Positions 52,551-61,458 of a DNA stretch of 64,000 nt are shown here, piece by piece (within the stretch, counting starts at the first letter, position 1; each line of letters opens with the position of its first letter). Origin of the DNA: NORP294 sp047627915 (GTDB taxonomy: Bacteria; Bacteroidota; Bacteroidia; Flavobacteriales_E; Vicingaceae); the NCBI GenBank assembly GCA_047627915.1, contig JBLHTZ010000010.1, forward strand, positions 1 to 64,000, read 5' to 3'. The notes beneath the pieces were generated by a model. It had not been told where the DNA came from. It did no database searches and worked only from the letters and a program-made list of their open reading frames with translations. A program made the translations under genes and the position numbers.

Positions 52551-53561
52551 ATGGAAAAAAGTTTAGGAAAATTTGAAAAGTACCTCTGGTTGTGGGTCTT
52601 TCTCTGCATGTTGGTTGGTATACTTCTTGCCCAGTATTTTCCCAATATAAGCCAAAGTTTGGATGAATGGAAAATAGGGAATGTTTCAGTACCTATCGGT
52701 ATTTGTTTGTTCTTTATGATGTATCCGGCTTTACTTAATTTCCAGATGGGTGAAGCTAAAAAACTGTTGAAAGCCCCTAAACCAATACTACTTACTTTAT
52801 TTTCGAATTGGTTTATTGCACCAATTGTGACAGCTGCTTTAGCATATTACTTCCTTGAAGGACGGGATCAGCTCATAGTAGCTCTAATTTTATTAGGTTC
52901 CAGCCCTTGCACAGCAATGGTTATTGTTTGGGGTAGTTTGGCAAACGGCAATCAAGAACAGAATGTGATAACAACAAGCATAAATACCATTACTATAATG
53001 TTCTTATATGCTCCAGTTGTTATTCTTCTAACTGGTATTCAAGGCATAGATGTCGATAAATACGAATTATTCATTTCTGTTTTGGTTTTTATCGGTATCC
53101 CGATGATTGCAGGACTTTTGTCGCGAAAATTGCTGATTAAGAGTAAAGGGTTCGAATGGTTCGAAGACGTATATAGACCCATTCTGGGTAAAGTTGCAAT
53201 AGTAGCATTGCTCATTACGCTGTTACTTTTGTTCACGTTAAATGGGGAAGTATTAATACGCAACCCTGAGGACATGCTCCTAGTTTCAGTTCCGCTTCTA
53301 ATTGGATTTGTGATTGTAGTAGCTATCAATGTTCTGTTAACTAAGTTGTTCAAGTTGAAATATAAAGAAGCAATTATAACCGTTTTAATTGGTTCGTCAA
53401 GTCATTTTGAAATTGCTATAGCTACTGCTATTGCTCTATTTGGATTAGGCTCTCAAGCCGCCCTTGGTACGACAATGGGATTATTTTGGGAAGTGCCAAT
53501 TATGCTTGGCTTGGTTTATTTTGGAAAATACTTACAGCGAAAATCTTTTTGGCAAAATTAG
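52551..53561 (+). CDS. ACR3-type arsenite efflux / bile-acid:sodium symporter-family protein
   Basis: 336 residues with about ten membrane helices. FEKYLWLWVFLCMLVGILL at the start, VPIGICLFFMMYPALLNFQ, ILLGSSPCTAMVIVWGSLANG (the TM4 Cys conserved in ACR3 transporters) and AIATAIALFGLGSQAALGTTMG with EVPIMLGL near the end match the ACR3 family. Family members extrude arsenite or antimonite. No arsR, arsC or other resistance gene is adjacent, so the real substrate is uncertain. A TACCTTTA element at 52528-52535 may be its promoter. Confidence 0.8.
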   Translation: MEKSLGKFEKYLWLWVFLCMLVGILLAQYFPNISQSLDEWKIGNVSVPIGICLFFMMYPALLNFQMGEAKKLLKAPKPILLTLFSNWFIAPIVTAALAYYFLEGRDQLIVALILLGSSPCTAMVIVWGSLANGNQEQNVITTSINTITIMFLYAPVVILLTGIQGIDVDKYELFISVLVFIGIPMIAGLLSRKLLIKSKGFEWFEDVYRPILGKVAIVALLITLLLLFTLNGEVLIRNPEDMLLVSVPLLIGFVIVVAINVLLTKLFKLKYKEAIITVLIGSSSHFEIAIATAIALFGLGSQAALGTTMGLFWEVPIMLGLVYFGKYLQRKSFWQN

Positions 53562-53606
53562 CAAGTACGCTGTTCTGTATACTGTGTTACCTGATGTTAT
53601 TAGAGC

Positions 53607-54674
53607 TTAAAAAGCTCTAATAGCTCTAATAGGTATTGGACCTCCACTCGCTTTGCTAATTGGCTGAACAATTAAATTAAGGTCTGCAAAAAGCAAATAT
53701 GTAGCACCTAAACTTACTTCGGTAGAACTCCAGTAAACTTGATTTATCGATAAATTGGCAATATTTCCTAGGCCTAAAGTGTTTTCAAAACCAATATTTT
53801 GATTCAATAATTCAAGTTCATAAATAGAAGGCAGATACCAATCGTCTTGACCACCTAAAACTAAATTATAACAAATTGCAGCGGCAGATGTTGTTCCAAA
53901 ACGTTGTGCAGACATTATAAGTTCAGTATTAAATCTTCCTTCAAATAAACCAGTTCCATAGGCCTTTGTCTCAACATTTGTAGCTCCTTCCCTCCAGTCT
54001 TGCCCCATAGTATCGGTAGGTGCAGCGATTAGCCCGTGACAGCCTGAAGGGCCTAAATAATAAACAATCCCGCCTTGGAAGGTGTCACCTATTGATAAGT
54101 TGCATTTATTCGCAACATAACCTAAAGCTGCTACTCCTGTAGAATCGAGCTGTGTGTCGGTATCAACGGTATGATTATTCCAGTTTGCAGTATCTAAGGC
54201 AGTAATTCCATTAGCAATTGAAGTTCCAAAAACAGGGTCAGTTTCTGTAATGATTACTCCTCCAGCAATACTATCTGCTGTGTTAGCATGCAATGCATAA
54301 GGTACACTCATTAACTGACTTGTACCCGTTATGGTATAAGTAGCACCTCCTGTTGGATCAGTTTCTGTTTTTATAAAGTAAGGCCCTGCACTCCAGTCTA
54401 TGGTATTAAATGTGCCGGAAACAACAGTGCCATAACCTATCTCAATACTTACTAGTCCATTGATGTTGGTGCCTGGAGTTTGTGTTTCTACATAAACTGG
54501 TAGACCAGAAACGGAACCTTGTAATATGCTCAATTGCATGCCTACTACTTGGCTTGATAAAAGTGTGTTACCTGTATCTCTCACTACTGCTTGGTAGCTC
54601 ATTTTTTCAGGAGCTTGTGCAAATGCGCTTGTGGTTATTATTACCGCTGTAAGTAAAGTGTATAATTTTATCAT
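53607..54674 (-). CDS. Secreted protein with DUF1566-like C-terminal domain
   Basis: 355 residues with signal peptide (TTSAFAQ). The N-terminal half (PEKMSYQAVVRD, NGLVSIEIGYG, SVPYALHANTAD) is a stalk-type beta region common in Bacteroidota surface proteins. The C-terminal third (GDTFQGGIVYYLGPSGCHGLIA, DDWYLPSIYELELLNQN, VYWSSTE) is the DUF1566/Lcl-like lectin-type domain with its WYLPS and YWSSTE signatures. It is probably displayed at the surface for adhesion. The next gene on the same strand is a small T9SS protein 51 bases upstream. Confidence 0.75.
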   Translation of the reverse strand: MIKLYTLLTAVIITTSAFAQAPEKMSYQAVVRDTGNTLLSSQVVGMQLSILQGSVSGLPVYVETQTPGTNINGLVSIEIGYGTVVSGTFNTIDWSAGPYFIKTETDPTGGATYTITGTSQLMSVPYALHANTADSIAGGVIITETDPVFGTSIANGITALDTANWNNHTVDTDTQLDSTGVAALGYVANKCNLSIGDTFQGGIVYYLGPSGCHGLIAAPTDTMGQDWREGATNVETKAYGTGLFEGRFNTELIMSAQRFGTTSAAAICYNLVLGGQDDWYLPSIYELELLNQNIGFENTLGLGNIANLSINQVYWSSTEVSLGATYLLFADLNLIVQPISKASGGPIPIRAIRAF

Positions 54675-54725
54675 TGCGTCTTATTTTTTTGATAGTATAA
54701 CTGTTTTGCTCTATTGTAAATTTTA

Positions 54726-55202
54726 TTATTGCTTTATTACTTTAAATGTTTTTACCACTTGGTTGTTCCTTATTACATTTAAAAAGTAGATTGCTTGGGG
54801 CAATGCTTGCACGCTTATATCTGTATAGGTTTCTACTACTTTTTTGTTTTCAATTACTCTCCCTTGTAAGTCTATTAGTTGGAAGTTTAATATTGAAAGT
54901 TGAAAGTCATCTATTTTTAAGGTTAAATTATTTGTTGTTGGATTTGGATAAACAGCTATTTCTAAATTGATAGTTGTTTCATTAATACCGATTACTATAG
55001 AAACTTCATAGGGTTGTTGGACGCCTTGTGCTACTGATCCATTGCTCCCAGTATTGGTGGTGTAAACTACTTGTCCAACGGTGAAACTCGAAGTTCCACC
55101 GCTTCCTATGGCGTCACCACCTGCTACAAGCACTGTTTTTTGGGCCTGTAATTCAACTGATGAAATTAAAAAAGTAAGTAGTACGAATACATTTATTTTC
55201 AT
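54726..55202 (-). CDS. Small T9SS-sorted secreted protein
   Basis: 158 residues from ATG 55202 with signal peptide (VELQAQ). The mature N-terminus KTVLVAGGDAIGSGGTSSFTVGQVVY followed by GVQQPYEV is a recurrent short module that often precedes sorting domains in Bacteroidota. The remaining ~80 residues are a T9SS type A domain (AVYPNPTTNNLTLKID, LPQAIYFLNV) containing the internally repetitive stretch FQLSILNFQL. Probably exported to the surface; may work with the DUF1566-like protein. Confidence 0.75.
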   Translation of the reverse strand: MKINVFVLLTFLISSVELQAQKTVLVAGGDAIGSGGTSSFTVGQVVYTTNTGSNGSVAQGVQQPYEVSIVIGINETTINLEIAVYPNPTTNNLTLKIDDFQLSILNFQLIDLQGRVIENKKVVETYTDISVQALPQAIYFLNVIRNNQVVKTFKVIKQ

Positions 55203-55696
55203 AGAGTTAATTTTTGTAGGATACAATCAACTCTGAAGCGCAAGAGGAAAATAAACTAAGTTTAGTTGGGTGAATGTAAGCTAAATAAACTAACTCGTCT
55301 TAATGTTTTATTTTAGGTAACGTTTCGGCTATGGATTGCAGGGTTTTTTGAGTACGTTTTGTCCTACTACAAAAAACAGTAACTGAAAAGCTCAAAGCTT
55401 GTGGAAACTACCGGCCCATTGTTTTATTAATTGGTGATACTTTTGGGTGCTTGCCAGCTAATGTTCAGTTTATGTTGCGGATGCTCTAAATTAATAAACT
55501 GCAGACAAAAGCGAAACTACTGTAACTAAATTCTATCAGATACAATCCAATACTGTCTGAGTCAAAATATTCCGAGCAGACATTAGTCTAAATAGAGTGG
55601 AAGTTAACAAGGCAGCAGTTAGCGGGTATAAGACTGCTACACTTTTTCAGAGATCTAACATGCAGCCGCGATATACATCTTGTTGTACAACGTTTT
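55203..55696. other. Long AT-rich spacer with a repeat block
   Basis: About 490 bases with no ORF of coding character. The last 85 bases (55611-55695) contain GTATAAG (55626-55632) and TATACAT..TTGTTGTA (55672-55684), similar to the block upstream of the next gene. The middle part shows nothing recognisable. Confidence 0.4.
55611..55695. repeat. Imperfect repeat block downstream of the NTF2-like lipoprotein gene
   Basis: Contains GCAGTTAGCGGGTATAAGA near 55614-55633 and TATACATCTTGTTGTA (55672-55687). The same pair of segments occurs at 56654-56724 on the other side of the gene, with 40-46 bases between the starts of GTATAAG and TATACAT. Confidence 0.45.
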
Positions 55697-56626
55697 TTAT
55701 TTATCCGTTCCAAATTCAAGTTGGCGCTTGTATTCTTTTTCATCAAAATAGCCGATAGATTTTTGGATGAAACCCTTGTTTATGGTCCACTCCTCAAATC
55801 CGCTAATGTTCACTTTATTTCCTGTACCATTGGTTCCGTTATTGGTTCCTGTTAGTGTCCAATAGAATCGTGTTTTGTCCGATTTAGTAATTAGACTATC
55901 CATTGAAACAAGCATATTCGGAAAAGCATCCATAAAGCCCATAACAACTTTAGCAATGGCATTTTTTCCTTTCGCGGTTTTTCCATCGTTGATGGTTAGT
56001 TCGCCGTCTTCGGCGAAAAAGGAAGATACAAAATTAGGTCTTTGACTGCACCACACTTGTGCGTAGCTCTTGGCAAAAACCTCCAAATCAAATTTTTTCA
56101 ACTCTTCTGGTAAGGGATTATTTGTGAATGAGATGCTAATGAATTTCCATCCACCATTTTCCTTCATTAGGGTGAAGTTGTCGATGTTATTTGTCCGCGG
56201 CACACCATATGAATGTAAGATAGCATCAGCCCAAACAAAAGCGATTTGTCCTTTATTTACAAGGATTTTGTATTCATTCACGGGTTCGTAAAAGGGCTTC
56301 CGTTCTCGGTTTTTTTGTGTTTCAAAATACTCTCCAATTGTGATGACTGAATTTTTCGAGACTCCATCTCGAATTATTGCACTTCCCAGGTTTGCCTTGT
56401 CTGAAATTATGGAATCCAATGCCTGAAAGTCTGAATTACCAACAAGCATCAATAGTTTTTCTACAATGGCTTTTATTTCTTCTTCCTCTGGATCCTGTAT
56501 TTTTTCTTGCTGTGCTTCAGTAACCTTTTCGGTCAATTTAATTTTGTCTTGATTTGACTGACAACCGATGAATAAACTGAAAAGTAATACAAGATGTACT
56601 ATTACATTGCTCAATATCCTTTTCAT
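55697..56626 (-). CDS. Lipoprotein with two NTF2/SnoaL-like domains
   Basis: 309 residues with lipobox FIGC (~residue 22). Residues ~48-165 (IKAIVEKLLMLVGNSDFQAL, GQIAFVWADAILHS, GGWKFISISFTNN) and ~175-300 (SFFAEDGELTIND, GKNAIAKVVMGFMDAFPNM, EEWTINKGFI) each look like a DUF4440/SnoaL-type cone fold. Such domains bind small molecules or act as scaffolds; no catalytic pair can be assigned. The gene is bracketed by two related repeat blocks, which may reflect how it arrived. Confidence 0.7.
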   Translation of the reverse strand: MKRILSNVIVHLVLLFSLFIGCQSNQDKIKLTEKVTEAQQEKIQDPEEEEIKAIVEKLLMLVGNSDFQALDSIISDKANLGSAIIRDGVSKNSVITIGEYFETQKNRERKPFYEPVNEYKILVNKGQIAFVWADAILHSYGVPRTNNIDNFTLMKENGGWKFISISFTNNPLPEELKKFDLEVFAKSYAQVWCSQRPNFVSSFFAEDGELTINDGKTAKGKNAIAKVVMGFMDAFPNMLVSMDSLITKSDKTRFYWTLTGTNNGTNGTGNKVNISGFEEWTINKGFIQKSIGYFDEKEYKRQLEFGTDK

Positions 56627-56653
56627 AATAGGATTCCTTTAATGTACCTAATT

Positions 56654-56724
56654 GCTGCTAACGCCCGTATAAGATGACGTTGCTAACCCGCAGGATAGCT
56701 ATGCACTATACATATTGTTATCTG
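56654..56724. repeat. Imperfect repeat block upstream of the NTF2-like lipoprotein gene
   Basis: GCTGCTAACGCCCGTATAAG (from 56654) and TATACATATTGTTA (56707-56720). Related to the block at 55611-55695, and CATATTGTTA is also at 51119-51128. Lies between the lipoprotein start and the end of the histidine operon. Confidence 0.45.
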
Positions 56725-57311
56725 CTTTTTGCTCTATGTTTTAAAACTGCCTCAATATCGTTTAATGTAAATTCTTTTGCTTTTAGTAAAATTAAATAAT
56801 GATACATTAAGTCAGCAGCTTCATTTTTAAATAAATTAGCATCATTGTCTTTTGCTTCAATAACTAATTCTACGGCTTCTTCTCCAACTTTCTGAGCTAT
56901 TTTGTTTATTCCTCTTTTGTAGAGTTGGTTGGTATATGAATTTTCATCATTGCTATCTATTCTTTCCGAAATAGTTTGCTCCAATTCATATAAAAACCCT
57001 TTTGGAGTTTCTTCAGCAAAACAAGATGTTGTTCCTTTGTGACAAGTTGGACCTATAGGTTCTGCTTTGATTAAGAGTGTATCATCATCACAATCTAATT
57101 GTATGTCTTTTACCAATAGAAAATTTCCACTTTCTTCGCCTTTAGTCCACAGTCTATTTTTGCTTCTACTATAAAAAGTAACCTTATTTTCTGTTTTTGT
57201 TTTCAGGTAGGCCTCCTCATTCATATATCCTAACATCAACACTTGTAATGTATTGTTGTTTTGAATAATAACAGGAACTAACCCATCTCCTTTTTTGAAA
57301 TCAATAATCAT
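56718..57311 (-). CDS. hisIE: Bifunctional phosphoribosyl-AMP cyclohydrolase / phosphoribosyl-ATP pyrophosphatase
   Basis: 197 residues. The HisI half (~1-105) has YMNEEAYLKT, TFYSRSKNRLWTKGEESGN and zinc ligands in DCDDDTLL and GPTCHKGTTSCF. The HisE half (~110-197) has KRGINKIAQKVGEEAVELVIE. It catalyses steps 2 and 3 of histidine synthesis. Last gene of the operon; overlaps hisF by four bases. Confidence 0.96.
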   Translation of the reverse strand: MIIDFKKGDGLVPVIIQNNNTLQVLMLGYMNEEAYLKTKTENKVTFYSRSKNRLWTKGEESGNFLLVKDIQLDCDDDTLLIKAEPIGPTCHKGTTSCFAEETPKGFLYELEQTISERIDSNDENSYTNQLYKRGINKIAQKVGEEAVELVIEAKDNDANLFKNEAADLMYHYLILLKAKEFTLNDIEAVLKHRAKSR

Positions 57312-58063
57312 AATCTAATTGCTATTTGTTGTTCATTTAAGTATTGTTTTAATTCTGGTATTGGTATTTCTCCATAGTGGAAAATGCTTGCGGCCAATCC
57401 TCCAGTAGCAGCTGTTTGTTCAAATACATTTTTAAAGTCCTCTTTTTTTCCAGCACCACCTGAAGCAATTACCGGAATATTAACGGCACTACTTACTTGT
57501 TTGGTAATATCTAAGGCAAAACCCGCTTTGGTACCATCGTTATTCATAGAGGTTAATAAAATCTCTCCAGCACCTAATTTTTCAACTTGCCTTGCCCAAT
57601 CTACTGTTTTTAGTGGAGTATATATTCTACCTCCATTTACAAAAACCATCCACTCACCATTTTCAAATTTAGTATCAATAGCAACAACCACACATTGACT
57701 ACCAAATTGCGCTGAAATTTCTGTAATCAACGTTGGGTTTTTAACTGCTGCAGAATTGATACTTACTTTATCTGCGCCAGCAGTAATTATTTTAGAGACA
57801 TCTGCAACGTTATTTATTCCACCACCAACTGTAAAGGGAATGTTTATTTCTTGGGCAACTTGCTCAACTAATTGAACGATAGTCTCCCGTTGCTCAATAG
57901 TAGCTGTAATGTCTAAAAAAACTAATTCATCAGCTCCTTGTTTAACGTAACTTTTAGCCAACTCAATTGGGTCACCGGCATCTTTGATATCAAGAAAATT
58001 TACTCCTTTAACTGTTCGCCCATTTTTAATGTCCAGACATGGTATTATTCTTTTCTTTAACAT
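57308..58063 (-). CDS. hisF: Imidazole glycerol phosphate synthase cyclase subunit
   Basis: 251 residues, TIM barrel. CLDIKNGRTVKGVNF near the start and the phosphate sites VGGGINN and ASGGAGKKED are conserved; Asp in CLDIK and in AIDTKFEN are the expected catalytic pair. Partners with HisH to make IGP and AICAR. Overlaps hisA by seven bases. Confidence 0.97.
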   Translation of the reverse strand: MLKKRIIPCLDIKNGRTVKGVNFLDIKDAGDPIELAKSYVKQGADELVFLDITATIEQRETIVQLVEQVAQEINIPFTVGGGINNVADVSKIITAGADKVSINSAAVKNPTLITEISAQFGSQCVVVAIDTKFENGEWMVFVNGGRIYTPLKTVDWARQVEKLGAGEILLTSMNNDGTKAGFALDITKQVSSAVNIPVIASGGAGKKEDFKNVFEQTAATGGLAASIFHYGEIPIPELKQYLNEQQIAIRL

Positions 58064-58770
58064 AGCTTGCTTAATTCTTGTAATGAGATTCTCCCTTCAT
58101 AAAATGCTTTTCCAATAATTGCTCCTTCACAACCGAGATTAATTAAATCTTCTAAATCTTTTATGGATGAGACCCCCCCACTTGCGATTAAATTAATCCC
58201 TGTGGTCTCAATAATTTCTTTATAAAGACTATTAGAGGTGCCTTGTAACATTCCGTCTTTAGCAATGTCAGTGCATATTACATTAGCGATGCCTTTGGTT
58301 TTGTAATCGTTGATAAAATCTACCACATCAACTTTGGATGTTTCTAACCATCCATTCGTTGCTATTTTCCTGTCCTTACAATCTGCTCCCAAAATAATTT
58401 TTTCGCTACCATAACTTTCTAACCATTCCAAAAACAAATCAGGATTTTTAGCAGCAATACTTCCTCCAGTAATTTGATTGGCCCCACATTCAAAAGCAAT
58501 TTTCAAATCTGTATTTGATTTTAAACCACCTCCAAAATCTACTATTAAATTGGTATTAGACGTGATGTTTTCCAACACTTTGTAATTGACAATTTGCTGA
58601 GATTTTGCACCATCTAAATCTACCAAGTGTAAAAATTGAACTCCATTATCTTCAAATGCTTTCGCTATTTCTAACGGATTTTCATTGTATATTTTTTTTG
58701 TATTATAATCACCTTTTGTTAAACGAACACATTTACCGTCTATAACATCTATTGCAGGTATTATTCTCAT
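58057..58770 (-). CDS. hisA: ProFAR isomerase
   Basis: 237 residues, TIM barrel related to HisF. IPAIDVIDGKCVRLTKGDY at the N-terminus and FGGGLKSN / ASGGVSSIKDL phosphate-binding loops. Performs the Amadori rearrangement that precedes the HisFH step. Four-base overlap with hisH. Confidence 0.97.
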   Translation of the reverse strand: MRIIPAIDVIDGKCVRLTKGDYNTKKIYNENPLEIAKAFEDNGVQFLHLVDLDGAKSQQIVNYKVLENITSNTNLIVDFGGGLKSNTDLKIAFECGANQITGGSIAAKNPDLFLEWLESYGSEKIILGADCKDRKIATNGWLETSKVDVVDFINDYKTKGIANVICTDIAKDGMLQGTSNSLYKEIIETTGINLIASGGVSSIKDLEDLINLGCEGAIIGKAFYEGRISLQELSKLC

Positions 58771-59345
58771 AATTCTAGAAAGTTTTTTAATATTTGCTCA
58801 CCAATTTTAGCCGATTTTTCAGGGTGAAATTGAGTCGCATAAAAATTATTTTTTTGCATAACAGCGCTAAAAGGAAGAATATAATTACAGGTTGCAGTTG
58901 TATCTTCATTTATTTCAGCATAAAAACTATGAACAAAATAAACATCATCTGCTAGTTTAATATCCTTCATTAATGCTCCTTTTACATCCGAAAAATTATT
59001 CCATCCCATATGAGGAACAATATCATCAGGGGGAAACAATTTTACCGTTGCGTCAAAAATTCCCAAACAATCTGTACTACCTTCTTCACTGAATTTACAC
59101 ATTAATTGTTGTCCTAAACATATCCCTAAAATAGGTTGTGTTAGGGATAAAATTGTTTTATCCAATCCTTTTTCCTTAAGGTGTTTCATAGCAGAACTGG
59201 CTTCACCTACTCCGGGTAAAATAACTTTGTCAGCATTTAAAATCTCATTAGGATTATCAGTAATAATACTGTCATATCCTAATTTAATTAAAGCATTTTG
59301 AACTGAGCTGATGTTGCCGGCATTGTATTTTATTATTGCAATCAT
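58767..59345 (-). CDS. hisH: Imidazole glycerol phosphate synthase glutaminase subunit
   Basis: 192 residues, class I glutamine amidotransferase. The nucleophile Cys is in LGICLGQQLM (~76-85), and the His-Glu pair is in TQFHPEKSAKIG near the C-terminus. Supplies ammonia to HisF. Overlaps hisB by four bases. Confidence 0.97.
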   Translation of the reverse strand: MIAIIKYNAGNISSVQNALIKLGYDSIITDNPNEILNADKVILPGVGEASSAMKHLKEKGLDKTILSLTQPILGICLGQQLMCKFSEEGSTDCLGIFDATVKLFPPDDIVPHMGWNNFSDVKGALMKDIKLADDVYFVHSFYAEINEDTTATCNYILPFSAVMQKNNFYATQFHPEKSAKIGEQILKNFLEL

Positions 59346-60430
59346 AACGTTCCTTTTGTACTGGGTACTTGATAATTTTCTGTTTTTGTTTTAGCAATTT
59401 TTATAGCCTTAGCAAAGGCTTTAAAAATTGCTTCAATTTTGTGGTGCTCATTCTCTCCTTCCGCTTTAATGTTTAAGTTACATTTTGCAGCATCACTAAA
59501 GGATTTGAAAAAGTGCATAAACATTTCGGTAGGCATTTCTCCAACCATTTCTCTTTTAAATTCTGTTTCCCAAACTAACCAAGGTCTTCCTCCAAAATCT
59601 ATGGCTACTTGAGCTAAACAATCGTCCATTGGTAATAAAAAACCATAACGTTCGATAGCTTTTTTAGGCCCTAAAGCTTTAATAAATGCTTCGCCTAAAG
59701 TTAAAGCAACATCCTCGATAGTGTGGTGCTCATCAATTTCTAAATCACCCGTTACAGAAATATTTAAATCAATATTTCCGTGCTTAGAAACTTGTTCCAA
59801 CATATGATCAAAAAACCCTATTCCGGTAGAAATGGTACTTAATCCTGAACCATCTAAATTTACTTCAATAGAAATGTTTGTTTCATTGGTTACTCTTGTT
59901 ACTATCCCTTTTCGGGGGAGTGCTTTTAAATAGGAATAAATTTCATTCCAACTGATTGTATTAAATGTTGCTTCTTTATTTCCTGAGCCAATAAAAATGC
60001 TTTTGCTTTTAAGATTTCTAGCTAATTCCATATCTGTTGCTCGGTCTCCAATTACATAAGAATTGGCTAAATCATAATCTCCATAAATGTATTGATTCAG
60101 TAATCCAGTTTTTGGTTTTCGTGTTGGCGCGTTATCCAATGCAAAGCTCTTGTCAATTAATATTTCAGAAAAGTTGACTCCTTCATTTTTAAAAGCTTCG
60201 ATTATTTTGTTTTGGGCTGGCCAAAATGTATCCTCAGGAAATGATTCTGTTCCTAATCCATCTTGATTGGTTACCATTACCAATTCATAATCTAGCTCTT
60301 TGTAAATTTTAGCTAACCCTTGAAAAACATCTGGGTAAAATTCTAGTTTTTCTAGACTATCCAATTGAAAATCTACTGGTGGCTCAATTACCAAAGTTCC
60401 ATCTCTATCTATAAATAATACTTTCTTCAT
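59342..60430 (-). CDS. hisB: Bifunctional histidinol-phosphatase / IGP dehydratase
   Basis: 362 residues. The N-terminal HAD phosphatase (~1-165) starts with FIDRDGTL (catalytic Asps) and has VMVTNQDG and IGDRATDMELA. The C-terminal IGP dehydratase (~170-362) has GFFDHMLEQVSKHG, DEHHTIEDVALTLG and the metal-binding EGENEHHKIEAIFKA. Same fused form as in enterobacteria. Overlaps hisC by four bases. Confidence 0.97.
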   Translation of the reverse strand: MKKVLFIDRDGTLVIEPPVDFQLDSLEKLEFYPDVFQGLAKIYKELDYELVMVTNQDGLGTESFPEDTFWPAQNKIIEAFKNEGVNFSEILIDKSFALDNAPTRKPKTGLLNQYIYGDYDLANSYVIGDRATDMELARNLKSKSIFIGSGNKEATFNTISWNEIYSYLKALPRKGIVTRVTNETNISIEVNLDGSGLSTISTGIGFFDHMLEQVSKHGNIDLNISVTGDLEIDEHHTIEDVALTLGEAFIKALGPKKAIERYGFLLPMDDCLAQVAIDFGGRPWLVWETEFKREMVGEMPTEMFMHFFKSFSDAAKCNLNIKAEGENEHHKIEAIFKAFAKAIKIAKTKTENYQVPSTKGTL

Positions 60431-61458
60431 TGTTCTATATTTTTAAGTGCATCAATGAGCAAATTATTTTCTTCTTTATTACCAACTGTAATCCTAATAC
60501 AGTTTTCAATTACATTGTTTCTGTTTCTTGTGATTACTCTTTTCTGAACTAGATCAGCATATGTTTTATTGGCATCTACAACTTGTACTAACAAAAAGTT
60601 AGCATCAGAAGGATATATTTTTGTTATTAGATTAATTTGTGCTAAGGATTCAACCAATCGCTTTTTCTCATTTAATATGAGTTGTTTGTTCTCCTCGAAA
60701 AGTACTGTGTTGCCCAATGCGTTAATAGCTGCTTGTTGATTTAATTGGCTTACATTGTAGGGAGGTTTAACCTTATTAAATAAAGCGATAATCTCTTTAC
60801 TGGCATAAGCTGCTCCAACCCTTGCTGCTGCCAATCCCCATGCTTTACTAAAAGTTTGGCTTACTATTAAATTGGGATAGTTATTTAATTCATTTACCCA
60901 AGATACAGTTTCACTAAAATCAATATATGCTTCGTCAATATTAACTATACCAGTAAAATTGTTTAAGATATATTTAATTGCCTTTAATTTTATCGAATTT
61001 CCTGTTGGGTTGTTAGGTGAACAGATAAAAATCAATTTTAATCGATCATCGTTTAAATAAGTTGATAAACCATCAGTATTAATTTGAAAGTCTTTATTTA
61101 ATGGATCTTGTATCAGTTCAATGTTATTGATTCCAGCTGAAACATCATACATTCCGTAAGTAGGAGAGAATGTTAACGCTTTATCTTTTCCTGGATTGCA
61201 GAATATTCTACACGTTAAATCAATAACCTCATCACTACCATTACCAATAAAAATGTTTTCAGTTGGAATAGTTTTTAAATTTGACAATTTCTGTTTCAAT
61301 TCTTTTTGATACGGATCTGGATAGCGATTTAGTTCACCAAAAGGATTCTCGTTAGCATCCAAAAAAGTAGCATTATTTCCATTGAACTCATCTCTAGCAC
61401 TAGAGTACGGTTGTAGAGCTAAGATACTTGGCCGTACTATTTTTTTTAAATCATACAT
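60427..61458 (-). CDS. hisC: Histidinol-phosphate aminotransferase
   Basis: 343 residues, fold-type I PLP enzyme. DANENPFGELNRYPDP near the start, CSPNNPTGN, NIDEAYIDFSE and the PLP lysine in SQTFSKAWGLAAARVG (Lys ~209). In contrast to the MocR-like regulator in this window, all PLP residues are intact. Overlaps hisD by eight bases. Confidence 0.97.
   Translation of the reverse strand: MYDLKKIVRPSILALQPYSSARDEFNGNNATFLDANENPFGELNRYPDPYQKELKQKLSNLKTIPTENIFIGNGSDEVIDLTCRIFCNPGKDKALTFSPTYGMYDVSAGINNIELIQDPLNKDFQINTDGLSTYLNDDRLKLIFICSPNNPTGNSIKLKAIKYILNNFTGIVNIDEAYIDFSETVSWVNELNNYPNLIVSQTFSKAWGLAAARVGAAYASKEIIALFNKVKPPYNVSQLNQQAAINALGNTVLFEENKQLILNEKKRLVESLAQINLITKIYPSDANFLLVQVVDANKTYADLVQKRVITRNRNNVIENCIRITVGNKEENNLLIDALKNIEQ

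Noticed and set aside
53146..53160. tRNA-like GGTTCGA segment
   Set aside because: Inside the ACR3 coding region and no cloverleaf arms around it. No tRNA gene was found in the window.
55611..56724. attC sites of a chromosomal integron
   Set aside because: No paired RYYYAAC/GTTRRRY core sites with the expected symmetry, and no integrase in the window. Kept only as a repeat block.
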